Shown here one piece after another: positions 37,316-46,843 of a stretch of 64,000 nucleotides of DNA (position 1 is the first letter of the stretch; every line of letters begins with the position of its first letter). A program made the position numbers and the translations under genes. The DNA is from CAWCUK01 sp963798775 (GTDB lineage Bacteria > Bacteroidota > Ignavibacteria > Ignavibacteriales > Ignavibacteriaceae), in assembly GCA_963798775.1 (NCBI GenBank), contig CAWCUK010000002.1, forward strand, positions 1 through 64,000. The letters run 5' to 3'. A model generated the notes under the pieces. The model saw nothing but the letters and a program-made list of their open reading frames with translations, was not told the DNA's origin and searched no databases.

Positions 37316-40300
37316 ATGAAATCAAAATTCTTGTTGATTCTTCTCTCGGTAATGCTTGTACCATTCTTACTTTTCGCGCAGGATGATGCCGCGAAAGAAA
37401 AAGACCTTTTGTCTTCATCAGCTTTAAGCGGGTTAAAATTTAGAAGTATAGGCCCCGCGTTAACTTCGGGTAGAATTATAGATTTTGCCGTAAATAAAAA
37501 TAATTATCATGAATATTATGTTGCTACTGCCGGCGGCGGTGTTTGGAAGACTACAAATTCCGGAACTTCATGGCAGCCTATTTTTGATCATGAAGGCTCT
37601 TATTCTATCGGCTGTGTTACTATCGATCCGAATAATGAAAATACAATTTGGGTTGGAACCGGCGAGAATAACAGCCAGAGAAGTGTTTCCTACGGCGACG
37701 GCGTTTACCGCTCCGATGACGGCGGAAAAAGCTGGAAGAATATGGGACTTAAAAATTCAGAGCATATCGGAATGATAACTATTGATCCGAGAAATTCTAA
37801 TATAATATTTGTAGCAGCTCAAGGCCCTCTCTGGAAATCCGGCGGCGATAGAGGTTTGTATAAATCTGTTGACGGCGGTAAGAGTTGGAAAAAAGTATTA
37901 GATATAAGTTCCGTTACCGGCGTAAACGAAGTTTATTTGGATCCGAAAAATCCCGATATAATGTACGCTTCTTCTTACCAGAGAATGCGCCATGTATATA
38001 CTTTGATTGACGGCGGGCCCGAATCCGCAATTTATAAATCTACCGACGGCGGCGAAACCTGGAATAAAAAATCTTCCGGTATTCCTTCAGTTGATAAAGG
38101 AAGAATTGGTTTGGCAATTTCTCAGGCTGATAACAACGTTGTTTACGCTATAATTGAAGCGGCTGATGATAAAGGAGGATTTTTTCGTTCTACCGATAAA
38201 GGTGAATCTTGGGAAAAAAGAAGCGGCTACGTTGCCGGAAGTCCCCAATATTATAATGAAATTTTCTGCGATCCTAAAGATGTAAATCGTGTTTACGCTA
38301 TGGATACATGGCTTCATGTTACAGACGACGGAGGAAAATCTTTTCATAATCTTGGTGAACAAAATAAGCATGTAGATAATCATGCTATGTGGATTGAGCC
38401 GAATAATACTGATCATTATTTAGTCGGCTGCGACGGCGGAATTTATGAAAGTTTTGACCGTGCCGAAACCTGGAATTTCAAAAGCAATCTTCCTGTAACT
38501 CAGTTTTATCGAGTAGCTGTTGATAACGATAAACCGTTTTATAATGTTTTCGGCGGAACTCAGGATAATTTCAGTCTCGGCGGCCCTTCTCAAAATAAAA
38601 GTGTTTCCGGTATTGTAAACTCCGATTGGTTTATTACTCAAGGCGGCGATGGATTTGTCTCCAAAGTTGATCCGGAAGATCCAAACATAATTTACGCTGA
38701 ATCTCAATACGGCGGTTTAGTTCGCTACGATAAGAAAAGCGGTGAAGCGATGGGAATTCAGCCTCAGCCTCAGCAGGGAGAAGAATCTCTGAAATGGAAC
38801 TGGGATTCCCCTTTAATTATTAGTCCTCATTCTCACACCAGTTTATATTTTGCGGCTAATAAATTATTTAAAAGTGATGATAGGGGAAATACCTGGCAGC
38901 AGATTAGCGGTGATTTAACAAGAAAAATTGATAGAAATAAACTTTCGATAATGGGCAAAGTTTGGAGTGTTGACGCGGTAGCGAAAAACGCTTCAACTTC
39001 ACTTTTCGGAAATATTGTTTCTCTTACCGAATCTCCCGTTAAAGCCGGATTGCTTTATGTGGGAACGGATGACGGTTTAATAAATGTAACAGAAGATGAC
39101 GGCCAAAATTGGAGAAAGATTGAAAAGGTTTCCGGTGTTCCGGAGACAACTTATGTAAGCTGTTTAACCGCTTCTCAATTTGACGCCAATACTGTTTACG
39201 CCGCTTTTGATAATCATAAAGAAGGCGACTTTAAACCTTATTTATTAAAAAGTGAGGATGCCGGGAAAAGCTGGAAATCACTTAAAGGAAATCTTCCCGA
39301 AAACGGCCCGGTTTACTCAGTTGTTGAAGATTATAAAAATCCAAATCTGCTTTTTGCCGGAACCGAGTACGGTGTTTATTTTACTATCAACGGAGGGAAA
39401 AAATGGATTCAGTTAAAAGGTGGTTTACCGACGGTTGCTATTAGAGATATCGCTATTCAGAAAAGAGAAAATGATCTTGTACTCGCTACTTTCGGCAGAG
39501 GGTTTTATATTTTAGATAATTATTCTCCGCTTCGTTCTATAAATGAAGATTCACTAAAAGTAGAAGCGAAAGTTTTTCCGGTTAAAACCGCCGAAATGTA
39601 TATTCAGACTCAGCCGATTGGCTTACGCGGAAAAGGTTTCCAGGGTGAGTCATATTTTACCGCCGATAATCCTCCGTTCGGCGCTGTTTTTACTTACTAT
39701 TTGAAAGAATCCATCAAAACTAAAAAAGAAAAAAGACAGGAAGCGGAAAAAGAAGCCTTAAAAAAAGGGGAGAATGTAAAATATCCTTCTTATGAAGAAC
39801 TTCGCGCCGAAGATGAAGAAGAAAATCCTTATTTGCTTTTTGTTGTTTCCGATGAAAAGGGAAATGAGGTAAGAAAAATAAAAGCTCCCGCTTCTTCAGG
39901 TATACATAGAGTTTCCTGGGATTTACGTTTTCCTTCCACAGATCCGGTAAACTTATCCGCTCGAACAGATAATCCTTTTGATCAAGGTGACCAGGGTGTT
40001 CTTACGGTTCCGGGTAAATATTCGGTTACTATGTATAAAAATGTTGACGGAAAGCTAAGTAAGATTTATGATCCCGTTTATTTTAATACCCAAGTTCTTG
40101 GAAGTGCCTCGCTTCCGGCTGCTGATAGAAATCAGCTCTTAACTTTTCAGCAAAAAGTCGGGGATTTAAGCAGGGCGGTTTCCGGTTCAATTAGAGCTAT
40201 GCGCGAAATGTTTAATGAAGTAAAGTATATTAAAGCGGCTCTGCTGCAAACTCCCGAAGCGCCGATCACCTTAATGAATGATGCCGACTCGATTGAACAG

Positions 40301-40600
40301 CAGTTAACTGAAATTCAAATTAAGCTTACCGGCGATAGGACTTTAGCTGTTAGAAATGAAAATGTTCCGCCTACAATTTCCGGGAGAGTTCAGGGAATTA
40401 TTTATGACGAATGGATGTCTACTTCCGCGCCGACTCAAACACAAAAGGATGCTTATGAAATTGCCGGTGATGAGTTTGCTCCTATTCTAGACAGGCTGAA
40501 GCATATAAATAATGTAGGATTAAAGAATCTTAAAGATAAAATGGAACAAGCCGGCGCGCCTTGGACTCCGGGCCGGCTGCCGGATTGGAATAAGAATTAG
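37316..40600 (+). CDS. Large secreted BNR / sortilin-like propeller protein
   Basis: 1094 residues from ATG 37316, preceded by TAGGAG; an in-frame TTG at 37226 would add 30 untypical residues before the signal peptide MKSKFLLILLSVMLVPFLLFAQ. The first 750 residues are VPS10/sortilin-like ten-bladed propellers with Asp-boxes (KTTNSGTSWQP, RSDDGGKSWKN, KSVDGGKSWKK, KSTDGGETWNK, RSTDKGESWEK, KSEDAGKSWKS). A C-terminal region (ENPYLLFVVSDEKGNEVRKI, GIHRVSWDLRFPST) and helices follow. This architecture is often annotated glycosyl hydrolase without proof. It has no type IX sorting domain, so it is probably periplasmic or outer-membrane associated. Confidence 0.88.
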   Translation: MKSKFLLILLSVMLVPFLLFAQDDAAKEKDLLSSSALSGLKFRSIGPALTSGRIIDFAVNKNNYHEYYVATAGGGVWKTTNSGTSWQPIFDHEGSYSIGCVTIDPNNENTIWVGTGENNSQRSVSYGDGVYRSDDGGKSWKNMGLKNSEHIGMITIDPRNSNIIFVAAQGPLWKSGGDRGLYKSVDGGKSWKKVLDISSVTGVNEVYLDPKNPDIMYASSYQRMRHVYTLIDGGPESAIYKSTDGGETWNKKSSGIPSVDKGRIGLAISQADNNVVYAIIEAADDKGGFFRSTDKGESWEKRSGYVAGSPQYYNEIFCDPKDVNRVYAMDTWLHVTDDGGKSFHNLGEQNKHVDNHAMWIEPNNTDHYLVGCDGGIYESFDRAETWNFKSNLPVTQFYRVAVDNDKPFYNVFGGTQDNFSLGGPSQNKSVSGIVNSDWFITQGGDGFVSKVDPEDPNIIYAESQYGGLVRYDKKSGEAMGIQPQPQQGEESLKWNWDSPLIISPHSHTSLYFAANKLFKSDDRGNTWQQISGDLTRKIDRNKLSIMGKVWSVDAVAKNASTSLFGNIVSLTESPVKAGLLYVGTDDGLINVTEDDGQNWRKIEKVSGVPETTYVSCLTASQFDANTVYAAFDNHKEGDFKPYLLKSEDAGKSWKSLKGNLPENGPVYSVVEDYKNPNLLFAGTEYGVYFTINGGKKWIQLKGGLPTVAIRDIAIQKRENDLVLATFGRGFYILDNYSPLRSINEDSLKVEAKVFPVKTAEMYIQTQPIGLRGKGFQGESYFTADNPPFGAVFTYYLKESIKTKKEKRQEAEKEALKKGENVKYPSYEELRAEDEEENPYLLFVVSDEKGNEVRKIKAPASSGIHRVSWDLRFPSTDPVNLSARTDNPFDQGDQGVLTVPGKYSVTMYKNVDGKLSKIYDPVYFNTQVLGSASLPAADRNQLLTFQQKVGDLSRAVSGSIRAMREMFNEVKYIKAALLQTPEAPITLMNDADSIEQQLTEIQIKLTGDRTLAVRNENVPPTISGRVQGIIYDEWMSTSAPTQTQKDAYEIAGDEFAPILDRLKHINNVGLKNLKDKMEQAGAPWTPGRLPDWNKN

Positions 40601-40607
40601 TTTATGT

Positions 40608-40634
40608 AAAGCGATCATCCTTGATCGCTTTTTC
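40608..40634 (+). terminator. Rho-independent terminator of the BNR gene
   Basis: Arms AAAGCGATCA and TGATCGCTTT with a four-base loop and a following T-tract, 8 bp past the stop. Confidence 0.9.
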
Positions 40635-40664
40635 TAATAATTAGGTGACGAAGATAGTCTCTAT

Positions 40665-40690
40665 AAGCCCACGGTTTCAATCGTGGGTTT
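40665..40690. terminator. Hairpin CCCACG/CGTGGG next to the thioredoxin gene end
   Basis: Arms GCCCACG and CGTGGGTTT lie just beyond the minus-strand stop at 40692. The same stem recurs at 46816-46839. It may terminate either strand. Confidence 0.5.
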
Positions 40691-40691
40691 A

Positions 40692-41027
40692 TTATGAAAA
40701 ATAGAGATTATAAGTATGCGCTAATTCTTCCGAAAGCTGTTGCAGATTTACATTTCTCGATTTTCTTAAAAATTCCCTACCGTCAAAAAAGAAAAGTATG
40801 GTAGGAACGGCAAAAACCATTTTCTGAGCCGCCAATTCTTTGGAAACTTCACAATTAACGTAAGCAAATTTAAATTCCGGGAATTCCTCTTGAAGCAATT
40901 CTTTTAATTTCGGTTTAAACACTTTGCATACATTACATTCCGGTGTAGAAAAATAAACGACTGAAGCCGGATTCATTTTTATGAAATTTTCAAATTCTTC
41001 TAATGTACTTATATCTATTTGATCCAT
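40692..41027 (-). CDS. Thioredoxin-family protein with CNVC motif
   Basis: 111 residues with a thioredoxin fold: VVYFSTPECNVCKVFKPKL (Cys31, Cys34), a conserved cis-Pro in FAVPTILFF and GREFLR. The active site is C-N-V-C rather than CGPC, so it is thioredoxin-like rather than the main thioredoxin. No signal peptide, so cytoplasmic. It lies 26 bp downstream of recQ on the same strand and may be cotranscribed. Confidence 0.85.
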   Translation of the reverse strand: MDQIDISTLEEFENFIKMNPASVVYFSTPECNVCKVFKPKLKELLQEEFPEFKFAYVNCEVSKELAAQKMVFAVPTILFFFDGREFLRKSRNVNLQQLSEELAHTYNLYFS

Positions 41028-41053
41028 AATTTTTTACTTAAATTTTATATAAG

Positions 41054-42523
41054 TTAATCTACTAAAATATTTTCAACAGCGTTATTTGTACAGTTATCGC
41101 AATTGCCGCACGGTTTTTCATCGTTAAAACCAAAATACTCGGAAATAAAAACTCTCCTGCATTCTTCGGTTTTAAAATACTGCATTATAGAATGAAGTTT
41201 TTTATTATCATTTAGTAATTTTTCTTTTAACAAATCATCGTCTTCTAATTCTTCCGGTAAATCGGCTGTTACTTCTAAATCTCTATTTTCTATTGATCCG
41301 TCAGTAATTCCGTACCGGTCGAACATTCCTAAAGCTGTCTCTATTCTAAAATCTTTTTTGTTCTTAAAATTCATCTGCTCGCGCAAATATTCAATTCCCG
41401 ATGAATTTATAATTCCCGTATCTCTTGAAATCAAATCATATAAAGCTGAATAAAAATCCGCGCTTGGATTAGACCATTTTATAAATTCCATCTGTGTATA
41501 AAGGTCATTCTGATCATACAGCAGAAGGCAGAGCGAAGGTTTTCCGTCTCTGCCGGCGCGTCCTATTTCCTGGTAATATGATTCTACGGAAGAAGGAATT
41601 TCCGCGTGAATTACAAATCGAATATCCGGTTTATCAATTCCCATCCCGAATGCGTTAGTCGCGAGGATTAGATTTTGGTTTCCGCTTAAAAAATCTTTTT
41701 GCATTTGTTTACGCTTCTTAGCTTCAAGCTTTCCGTGATAAATACCGTGAGCAAATCCTTTATCTTTAAGTTTCTGAGAAAATTTTTCCAGCGTTTGAAT
41801 TAAAGCAAAATATATAATCCCCGCTCCGGGAAATTCATTCAGTACTTCAAAAATCTTCTCAAATTTCTCTTTTTCGTCAAAAGTATCCGCGCATTCTAAC
41901 CGTAAGTTCGGCCGCTGAATACCTTGATGAAAAATTTTAATTTCGCCGTCTTTAATATTTAATTTTCTTACAATATCTTGCTGAACTTCGGGAGTGGCGG
42001 TGGCTGTTAATGCTATTGTTAATGGATTATTCATTAACTCTCTAAATTCGCTGATACGCGAATAATCCGGTCGAAAATCATTTCCCCATTCCGATATGCA
42101 ATGTGCCTCGTCAACCGCTAGAAGAGAAATTTTAACTTTTTTCAACTCTTCAATAAACTCACTTTTTCTAAATCTTTCCGGAGTTACGTACAAAAGTTTT
42201 AAACTTCCGTTTATAAAATTGTTTAATCTTTTTTCGCGTTCGGCTTTTGAAACAGTTGAATTGATATATGAAGCCGGAATATTTTTCTTTTTAAGCGCGT
42301 CAACTTGATCCTGCATTAAAGCTATTAATGGTGAGATTACAATTGTTCCTCCTTCAAAAATAAGCGCGGGAATTTGATAGCAGAGCGATTTGCCGCTTCC
42401 TGTAGGCATTAAAACTAAAGCGTGTTTTTTTTCTTCAACCAGACGATTAATTATGGTTTCCTGTTCACCTCTAAATTCTTGGTGACCGAAATATTCTTTA
42501 AGTATTTGTTTTGGATTTTGCAT
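41054..42523 (-). CDS. RecQ-family ATP-dependent DNA helicase, short form
   Basis: 489 residues. Motif I is MPTGSGKSLCYQIPAL (Walker A at 40-46), II is VDEAHCISEWGNDFRPDY, III is ALTATAT, and VI is QEIGRAGRDGKPS. The RecQ zinc site follows, with Cys residues in ECRRVF and PCGNCDNC. The protein ends there, so the winged-helix and HRDC domains of E. coli RecQ (about 610 residues) are missing or minimal; short RecQs of this type are common. It unwinds recombination and replication-fork intermediates. Confidence 0.93.
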   Translation of the reverse strand: MQNPKQILKEYFGHQEFRGEQETIINRLVEEKKHALVLMPTGSGKSLCYQIPALIFEGGTIVISPLIALMQDQVDALKKKNIPASYINSTVSKAEREKRLNNFINGSLKLLYVTPERFRKSEFIEELKKVKISLLAVDEAHCISEWGNDFRPDYSRISEFRELMNNPLTIALTATATPEVQQDIVRKLNIKDGEIKIFHQGIQRPNLRLECADTFDEKEKFEKIFEVLNEFPGAGIIYFALIQTLEKFSQKLKDKGFAHGIYHGKLEAKKRKQMQKDFLSGNQNLILATNAFGMGIDKPDIRFVIHAEIPSSVESYYQEIGRAGRDGKPSLCLLLYDQNDLYTQMEFIKWSNPSADFYSALYDLISRDTGIINSSGIEYLREQMNFKNKKDFRIETALGMFDRYGITDGSIENRDLEVTADLPEELEDDDLLKEKLLNDNKKLHSIMQYFKTEECRRVFISEYFGFNDEKPCGNCDNCTNNAVENILVD

Positions 42524-42777
42524 TATTCTTTATCTTAATTAAAAAAGCAAATTTATAAGATTATAATTTAAGATGTTGTAAGTTGTGTAGTTTAGCGTGA
42601 GTGAAGCGCCTTAAAATTTACTGTAAAAATAATGAATCAATTAAATTTTTATGCGGAAATTTTATGTCTGTATTCATATATGTAAATACTTTTCTTGACG
42701 CTAAATAAATAAAATTCTAATTTTGCCGAATTCAATTCGATTTAAAATTTATTAACCATGCGGTCAAAGAAAATATT

Positions 42778-44757
42778 ATGAAATTTAATAGACGTGACTA
42801 TTCCGATGAAACATTAATTGAACTTTATGTTGCTTTACTAACACCTCGAATTATAGAGGAAAAGATGATAAACCTGATCCGGCAAGGGAAAATAAGTAAA
42901 TGGTTTTCCGGAATCGGGCAGGAAGCAATTCCCGTCGGCAGCGCTTACGCGATGTTCTGGGATGAATATATTTTAACTATGCATCGTAATTTAGGTGTTT
43001 TTAGTGTCCGCAATGTTCCTTTAAGAAAATTATTTGCGCAGTTTCAAGGCAAGGAATCCGGTTTTACTAACGGCCGCGACCGCTCGTTTCATTTCGGCTC
43101 AACTCAATATCATATCGTCGGTATGATTTCTCATCTCGGTCCTCAAATGGGTGTGGCTGACGGAATCGCTTTAATGAGCAAGTTAAATAATGAGGGTAAA
43201 GCGGTTCTTGTTTTTACCGGAGAAGGCGGAACGAGTGAAGGTGATTTTCATGAGGCAATAAATGTTGCCGCTGTGTGGAACTTGCCGGTTATTTTTGTTA
43301 TTGAAAATAATGGCTATGGTTTATCAACTCCCACTAGAGAAAATTTTGTAGGAAATAATTTCGCGGATAAAGGGAAAGGTTACGGAATAGAAGCGAAGAG
43401 AATTGACGGTAATAATATTCTTGAAGTTTATAATACTCTTAAAGATTACGCCCAAGAGATAAGAAAAAATCCTAGGCCAATTTTAATTGAAGCTGTTACA
43501 TTCAGAATGAACGGGCATGAAGAAGCCTCCGGAACTAAATATGTTCCTAAACATTTATTTGAGGAATGGCGGAAAAAAGATCCGATTGTAAATTATGAAA
43601 AATACCTGCTTAAAGAAGGCGTATTAAATGAGGAAATGATGCAGGCCTTCAGAAATAAAATTAAAGATACGATTGATAAAGAATGGGAAATTGCTGTTAA
43701 CGAAGCGCCGGTTTCCGTAAATACCGAAAAAGAAATAAATAATGTTTACGCGCCTCATATTCAAGAAGTTGTTCATCCGGAATCGGGGAAAAAATCTCTT
43801 AAAAGATTTGTTGACGCGATTTCCGGCGGGTTAAAACAAAGTATGGAAAGGCATAATAATTTAATTATTATGGGACAAGACGTTGCCGAATACGGGGGAG
43901 TATTTAAGGTTACAGACGGTTTTATAAATCAATTTGGAAAAGAGAGAGTCAGAAATACTCCTCTTTGTGAATCAGCTATAATAGGCGCGGCTTTAGGTTA
44001 TTCTATTTGCGGGGGAAAAGCTGTTGTTGAAATGCAGTTTGCCGATTTTGTTACCGAAGGCTTTAATCAAATAATTAATAATTTGGCAAAAGTGTATTAC
44101 CGCTGGGGACAAAATGCCGATGTTGTTATTCGTATGCCTACCGGTGCGGGAGTGGCTGCCGGGCCTTTTCATTCCCAGTCCAACGAAGCTTGGTTTTTCC
44201 ACACCCCCGGTTTAAAAGTAGTTTATCCCGCGACTCCTTACGATGCGAAAGGTTTACTTACTGCCTCGATTGAAGATCCGAACCCTGTAATGTTTTTTGA
44301 GCATAAAGCCTTATATCGATCTGTATCCGAAGAAATTCCTGATGATTATTATTCTATCGAAATAGGGAAAGCTAATTTAATTTCAGAAGGGACTGATTTA
44401 ACCATAATCACTTATGGAATGGGAGTTCATTGGGCTAAGGAAGCTTTAAAAGAAAATAATGATATTTCCGCCGATCTTATTGATTTAAGAACATTACTTC
44501 CCTGGGATAAAACCGCCGTAGAAGTTTCAGTGATGAAGACGGGTAAAGCTATAATTTTACATGAAGATTGTTTAACGGGGGGCATAGGCGGCGAAATTGC
44601 TGCATGGATTTCCGAACAGCTTTTTGAATATCTTGACGCTCCTGTATTTAGAAGCGGCAGTTTGGATACTCCTGTTCCTTTTTCGGCTCAATTAGAAAAG
44701 AACTTTCTGCCGGTGAAACGTTTTAAGGAAAAATTGAAATTTCTGCATCAATATTAA
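42778..44757 (+). CDS. 2-oxoacid dehydrogenase E1, alpha and beta subunits fused
   Basis: 659 residues. The alpha part (1-335) has the thiamine-diphosphate motif GEGGTSEGDFHEAINVAAVWNLPVI...ENN (148-178) and MHRNLGVF. The beta part (about 344-659) has LIIMGQDVAEYGGVF, TPLCESAIIGAALGYSICGG and MQFADFV, with EDCLTGGIGGEIA near the end. Alpha and beta subunits are separate in most bacteria; the fused form occurs in this group. It decarboxylates a 2-oxoacid and hands the acyl group to a lipoylated E2. Pyruvate or branched-chain 2-oxoacids are the candidates; no E2 or E3 gene is in the window. Confidence 0.9.
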   Translation: MKFNRRDYSDETLIELYVALLTPRIIEEKMINLIRQGKISKWFSGIGQEAIPVGSAYAMFWDEYILTMHRNLGVFSVRNVPLRKLFAQFQGKESGFTNGRDRSFHFGSTQYHIVGMISHLGPQMGVADGIALMSKLNNEGKAVLVFTGEGGTSEGDFHEAINVAAVWNLPVIFVIENNGYGLSTPTRENFVGNNFADKGKGYGIEAKRIDGNNILEVYNTLKDYAQEIRKNPRPILIEAVTFRMNGHEEASGTKYVPKHLFEEWRKKDPIVNYEKYLLKEGVLNEEMMQAFRNKIKDTIDKEWEIAVNEAPVSVNTEKEINNVYAPHIQEVVHPESGKKSLKRFVDAISGGLKQSMERHNNLIIMGQDVAEYGGVFKVTDGFINQFGKERVRNTPLCESAIIGAALGYSICGGKAVVEMQFADFVTEGFNQIINNLAKVYYRWGQNADVVIRMPTGAGVAAGPFHSQSNEAWFFHTPGLKVVYPATPYDAKGLLTASIEDPNPVMFFEHKALYRSVSEEIPDDYYSIEIGKANLISEGTDLTIITYGMGVHWAKEALKENNDISADLIDLRTLLPWDKTAVEVSVMKTGKAIILHEDCLTGGIGGEIAAWISEQLFEYLDAPVFRSGSLDTPVPFSAQLEKNFLPVKRFKEKLKFLHQY

Positions 44758-44916
44758 AAAATAGCTTTATTTATTTAAGATAATCCCTAATATCGGTTGA
44801 TTATAATTATTGCTTATCTTAATTTCAAAGCAGATAGTAATTCCCCTACAGGTTATTTTGAGAACAAATTCATCTTTAAAAAATAAACTCTATAAACCAA
44901 CTCAGGAGAAAATCTG

Positions 44917-46806
44917 ATGAGTGAAAAAAATCTTTCCGGAGATGTTTATTATCCCACCAAAGAAGTGATTAAACACGCTAATGCAAAATGTGAGGATCTT
45001 TATAGATTCGCTGACGAAGATCTAGAAGGTTTCTGGGGCAAAGAAGCAAAAAATCTTCATTGGTTCAAAAAATGGAATACTGTATTAGACGATTCTAATA
45101 AACCTTTTTATAAATGGTTTACCGGCGGAAAAACTAATATTGCTTATAATTGTTTAGATGTTCATGTAAAAACTTTTAGAAGAAATAAACTAGCGCTGGT
45201 GTGGGAAGGGGAAAAAGGGGATTTTAGGGCTTTATCTTATTTTGCCTTAACTCGTGAAACTATCCGTTTTGCTAATGTATTAAAAAGTCTTGGTGTAAAA
45301 AAAGGGGATAGAGTAACAATCTATATGGGCCGCGTTCCCGAATTAATGATCGCAATGCTTGCTTGCGCCAGAATAGGGGCTATTCATTCTGTTGTTTACG
45401 GAGGTTTTTCTGTTGAATCTCTTCATGAAAGATTGGAAGATAGTCAATCTAAAGTTTTAATTGTCGCGGATGGTTCTTACCAGCGCGGTAAAATTGTTGA
45501 ATTGAAAAAAATTGCCGATGAAGCGTTAAAACGCGCGGCTACTGTGGAAAGTGTTCTTGTTGTTAAAAGAACAGGGCACGAGGTTAATATGGAAGCCGGA
45601 CGCGATATGTGGTATCACGAACTTATGCAGCTTCCTATCGCTAATAATTCTAATCATGTGGAAGAAATGGATGCCGAAGATCCTTTATTTATCCTTTATA
45701 CTTCCGGTACTACGGGTAAACCTAAAGCTATTCTTCATACTCACGGCGGTTATATGGTCGGGACTTATTCAACGTTAAAATATGTTTTTGATATTCATGA
45801 AGATGATAGATATTGGTGCGCCGCGGATCCGGGCTGGATTACGGGCCATAGTTATATTGTTTACGGGCCTTTATTAAACGGCGCAACTTCGTTCATGTAT
45901 GAAGGAGCGCCTACGCATCCTTATCCTAACCGCTGGTGGCAGATGATTGAGAAATACGGAATAAATATTCTTTATACGGCGCCAACCGCTATTAGAGGTT
46001 TAATGCGTTTCGGTGAAGCTTGGCCGAACCGGCATGATTTATCTTCTTTAAGATTATTAGGAAGTGTCGGAGAACCGATAAACCCCGAAGCGTGGAAGTG
46101 GTATCATAAAGTTATCGGCAAAGAAAAATGCCCTATTATGGATACTTGGTGGCAGACAGAAACAGGAATGTTTATGATCACGCCAATGCCTTGCGTTCCT
46201 TTAAAACCGGGTTCCGGAACGAAACCTTTCCCGGGATTGAAAATGGATATTGTTAATGAGGAAGGTAAGCCCGTTAAACCGAATGAAGAAGGTTATCTCG
46301 TAATTAAAACTCCTTGGCCCGCAATGATACGCACAATTTATAACGATCCGGATAGATACGTAAATCAATATTGGAGCCGGTTTGAAGGAATGTATATGAC
46401 AGGTGATTCCGCGAAGAAAGACGAAGACGGTTACTTCTGGATTATAGGCAGAGTTGATGATGTAATAAAAGTTAGCGGTTATAGGCTTGGTACGGCTGAA
46501 ATAGAAAGTGCTTTGGTAAGTCATCCAGCAGTTGCCGAAGCGGCCGCGATAGGCCTTCCACACGAAGTAAAGGGAAACGCGATTCATACTTATGTTATTT
46601 TAAGAACCGGTTTTGAAGGAAGTGAAAAACTTCAAGAAGAACTAAGGCAGCATGTTGGCCACGAAGTAGGCCCGATTGCTAAACCGGAAAGTATTGAGTT
46701 TGTTGATTCCCTTCCTAAAACAAGAAGTGGAAAAATTATGAGAAGAGTTCTTAAAGCTAAAGCTTTAGGCCAGGATCCTGGGAATCTTTCTACATTAGAA
46801 AGTTAA
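44917..46806 (+). CDS. acs: Acetyl-CoA synthetase (AMP-forming)
   Basis: 629 residues. Adenylation motifs are LYTSGTTGKPKAILHTHGGY, WWQTETG, GDSAKKDEDGYFWIIGRVDD and the C-terminal PKTRSGKIMRRVLKA, whose Lys is the usual acetylation site. ADPGWITGHSYIVYGPL and APTAIRGLMRFGE match acetate-specific synthetases. The enzyme makes acetyl-CoA from acetate, ATP and CoA. SD CAGGAG precedes the ATG. It could re-activate the acetate released by the citrate lyase encoded at 49-52 kb. Confidence 0.95.
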   Translation: MSEKNLSGDVYYPTKEVIKHANAKCEDLYRFADEDLEGFWGKEAKNLHWFKKWNTVLDDSNKPFYKWFTGGKTNIAYNCLDVHVKTFRRNKLALVWEGEKGDFRALSYFALTRETIRFANVLKSLGVKKGDRVTIYMGRVPELMIAMLACARIGAIHSVVYGGFSVESLHERLEDSQSKVLIVADGSYQRGKIVELKKIADEALKRAATVESVLVVKRTGHEVNMEAGRDMWYHELMQLPIANNSNHVEEMDAEDPLFILYTSGTTGKPKAILHTHGGYMVGTYSTLKYVFDIHEDDRYWCAADPGWITGHSYIVYGPLLNGATSFMYEGAPTHPYPNRWWQMIEKYGINILYTAPTAIRGLMRFGEAWPNRHDLSSLRLLGSVGEPINPEAWKWYHKVIGKEKCPIMDTWWQTETGMFMITPMPCVPLKPGSGTKPFPGLKMDIVNEEGKPVKPNEEGYLVIKTPWPAMIRTIYNDPDRYVNQYWSRFEGMYMTGDSAKKDEDGYFWIIGRVDDVIKVSGYRLGTAEIESALVSHPAVAEAAAIGLPHEVKGNAIHTYVILRTGFEGSEKLQEELRQHVGHEVGPIAKPESIEFVDSLPKTRSGKIMRRVLKAKALGQDPGNLSTLES

Positions 46807-46815
46807 TATCTTAAT

Positions 46816-46843
46816 AACCCACGGCTCAGGTCGTGGGTTTTTT
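46816..46843 (+). terminator. Rho-independent terminator of acs, overlapping the kinase gene end
   Basis: Arms AACCCACG and CGTGGGTT with a T6 tract. The stop codon of the convergent histidine kinase (46826-46828) lies in the hairpin loop, so the terminator is part of that coding sequence's 3' end. Confidence 0.85.
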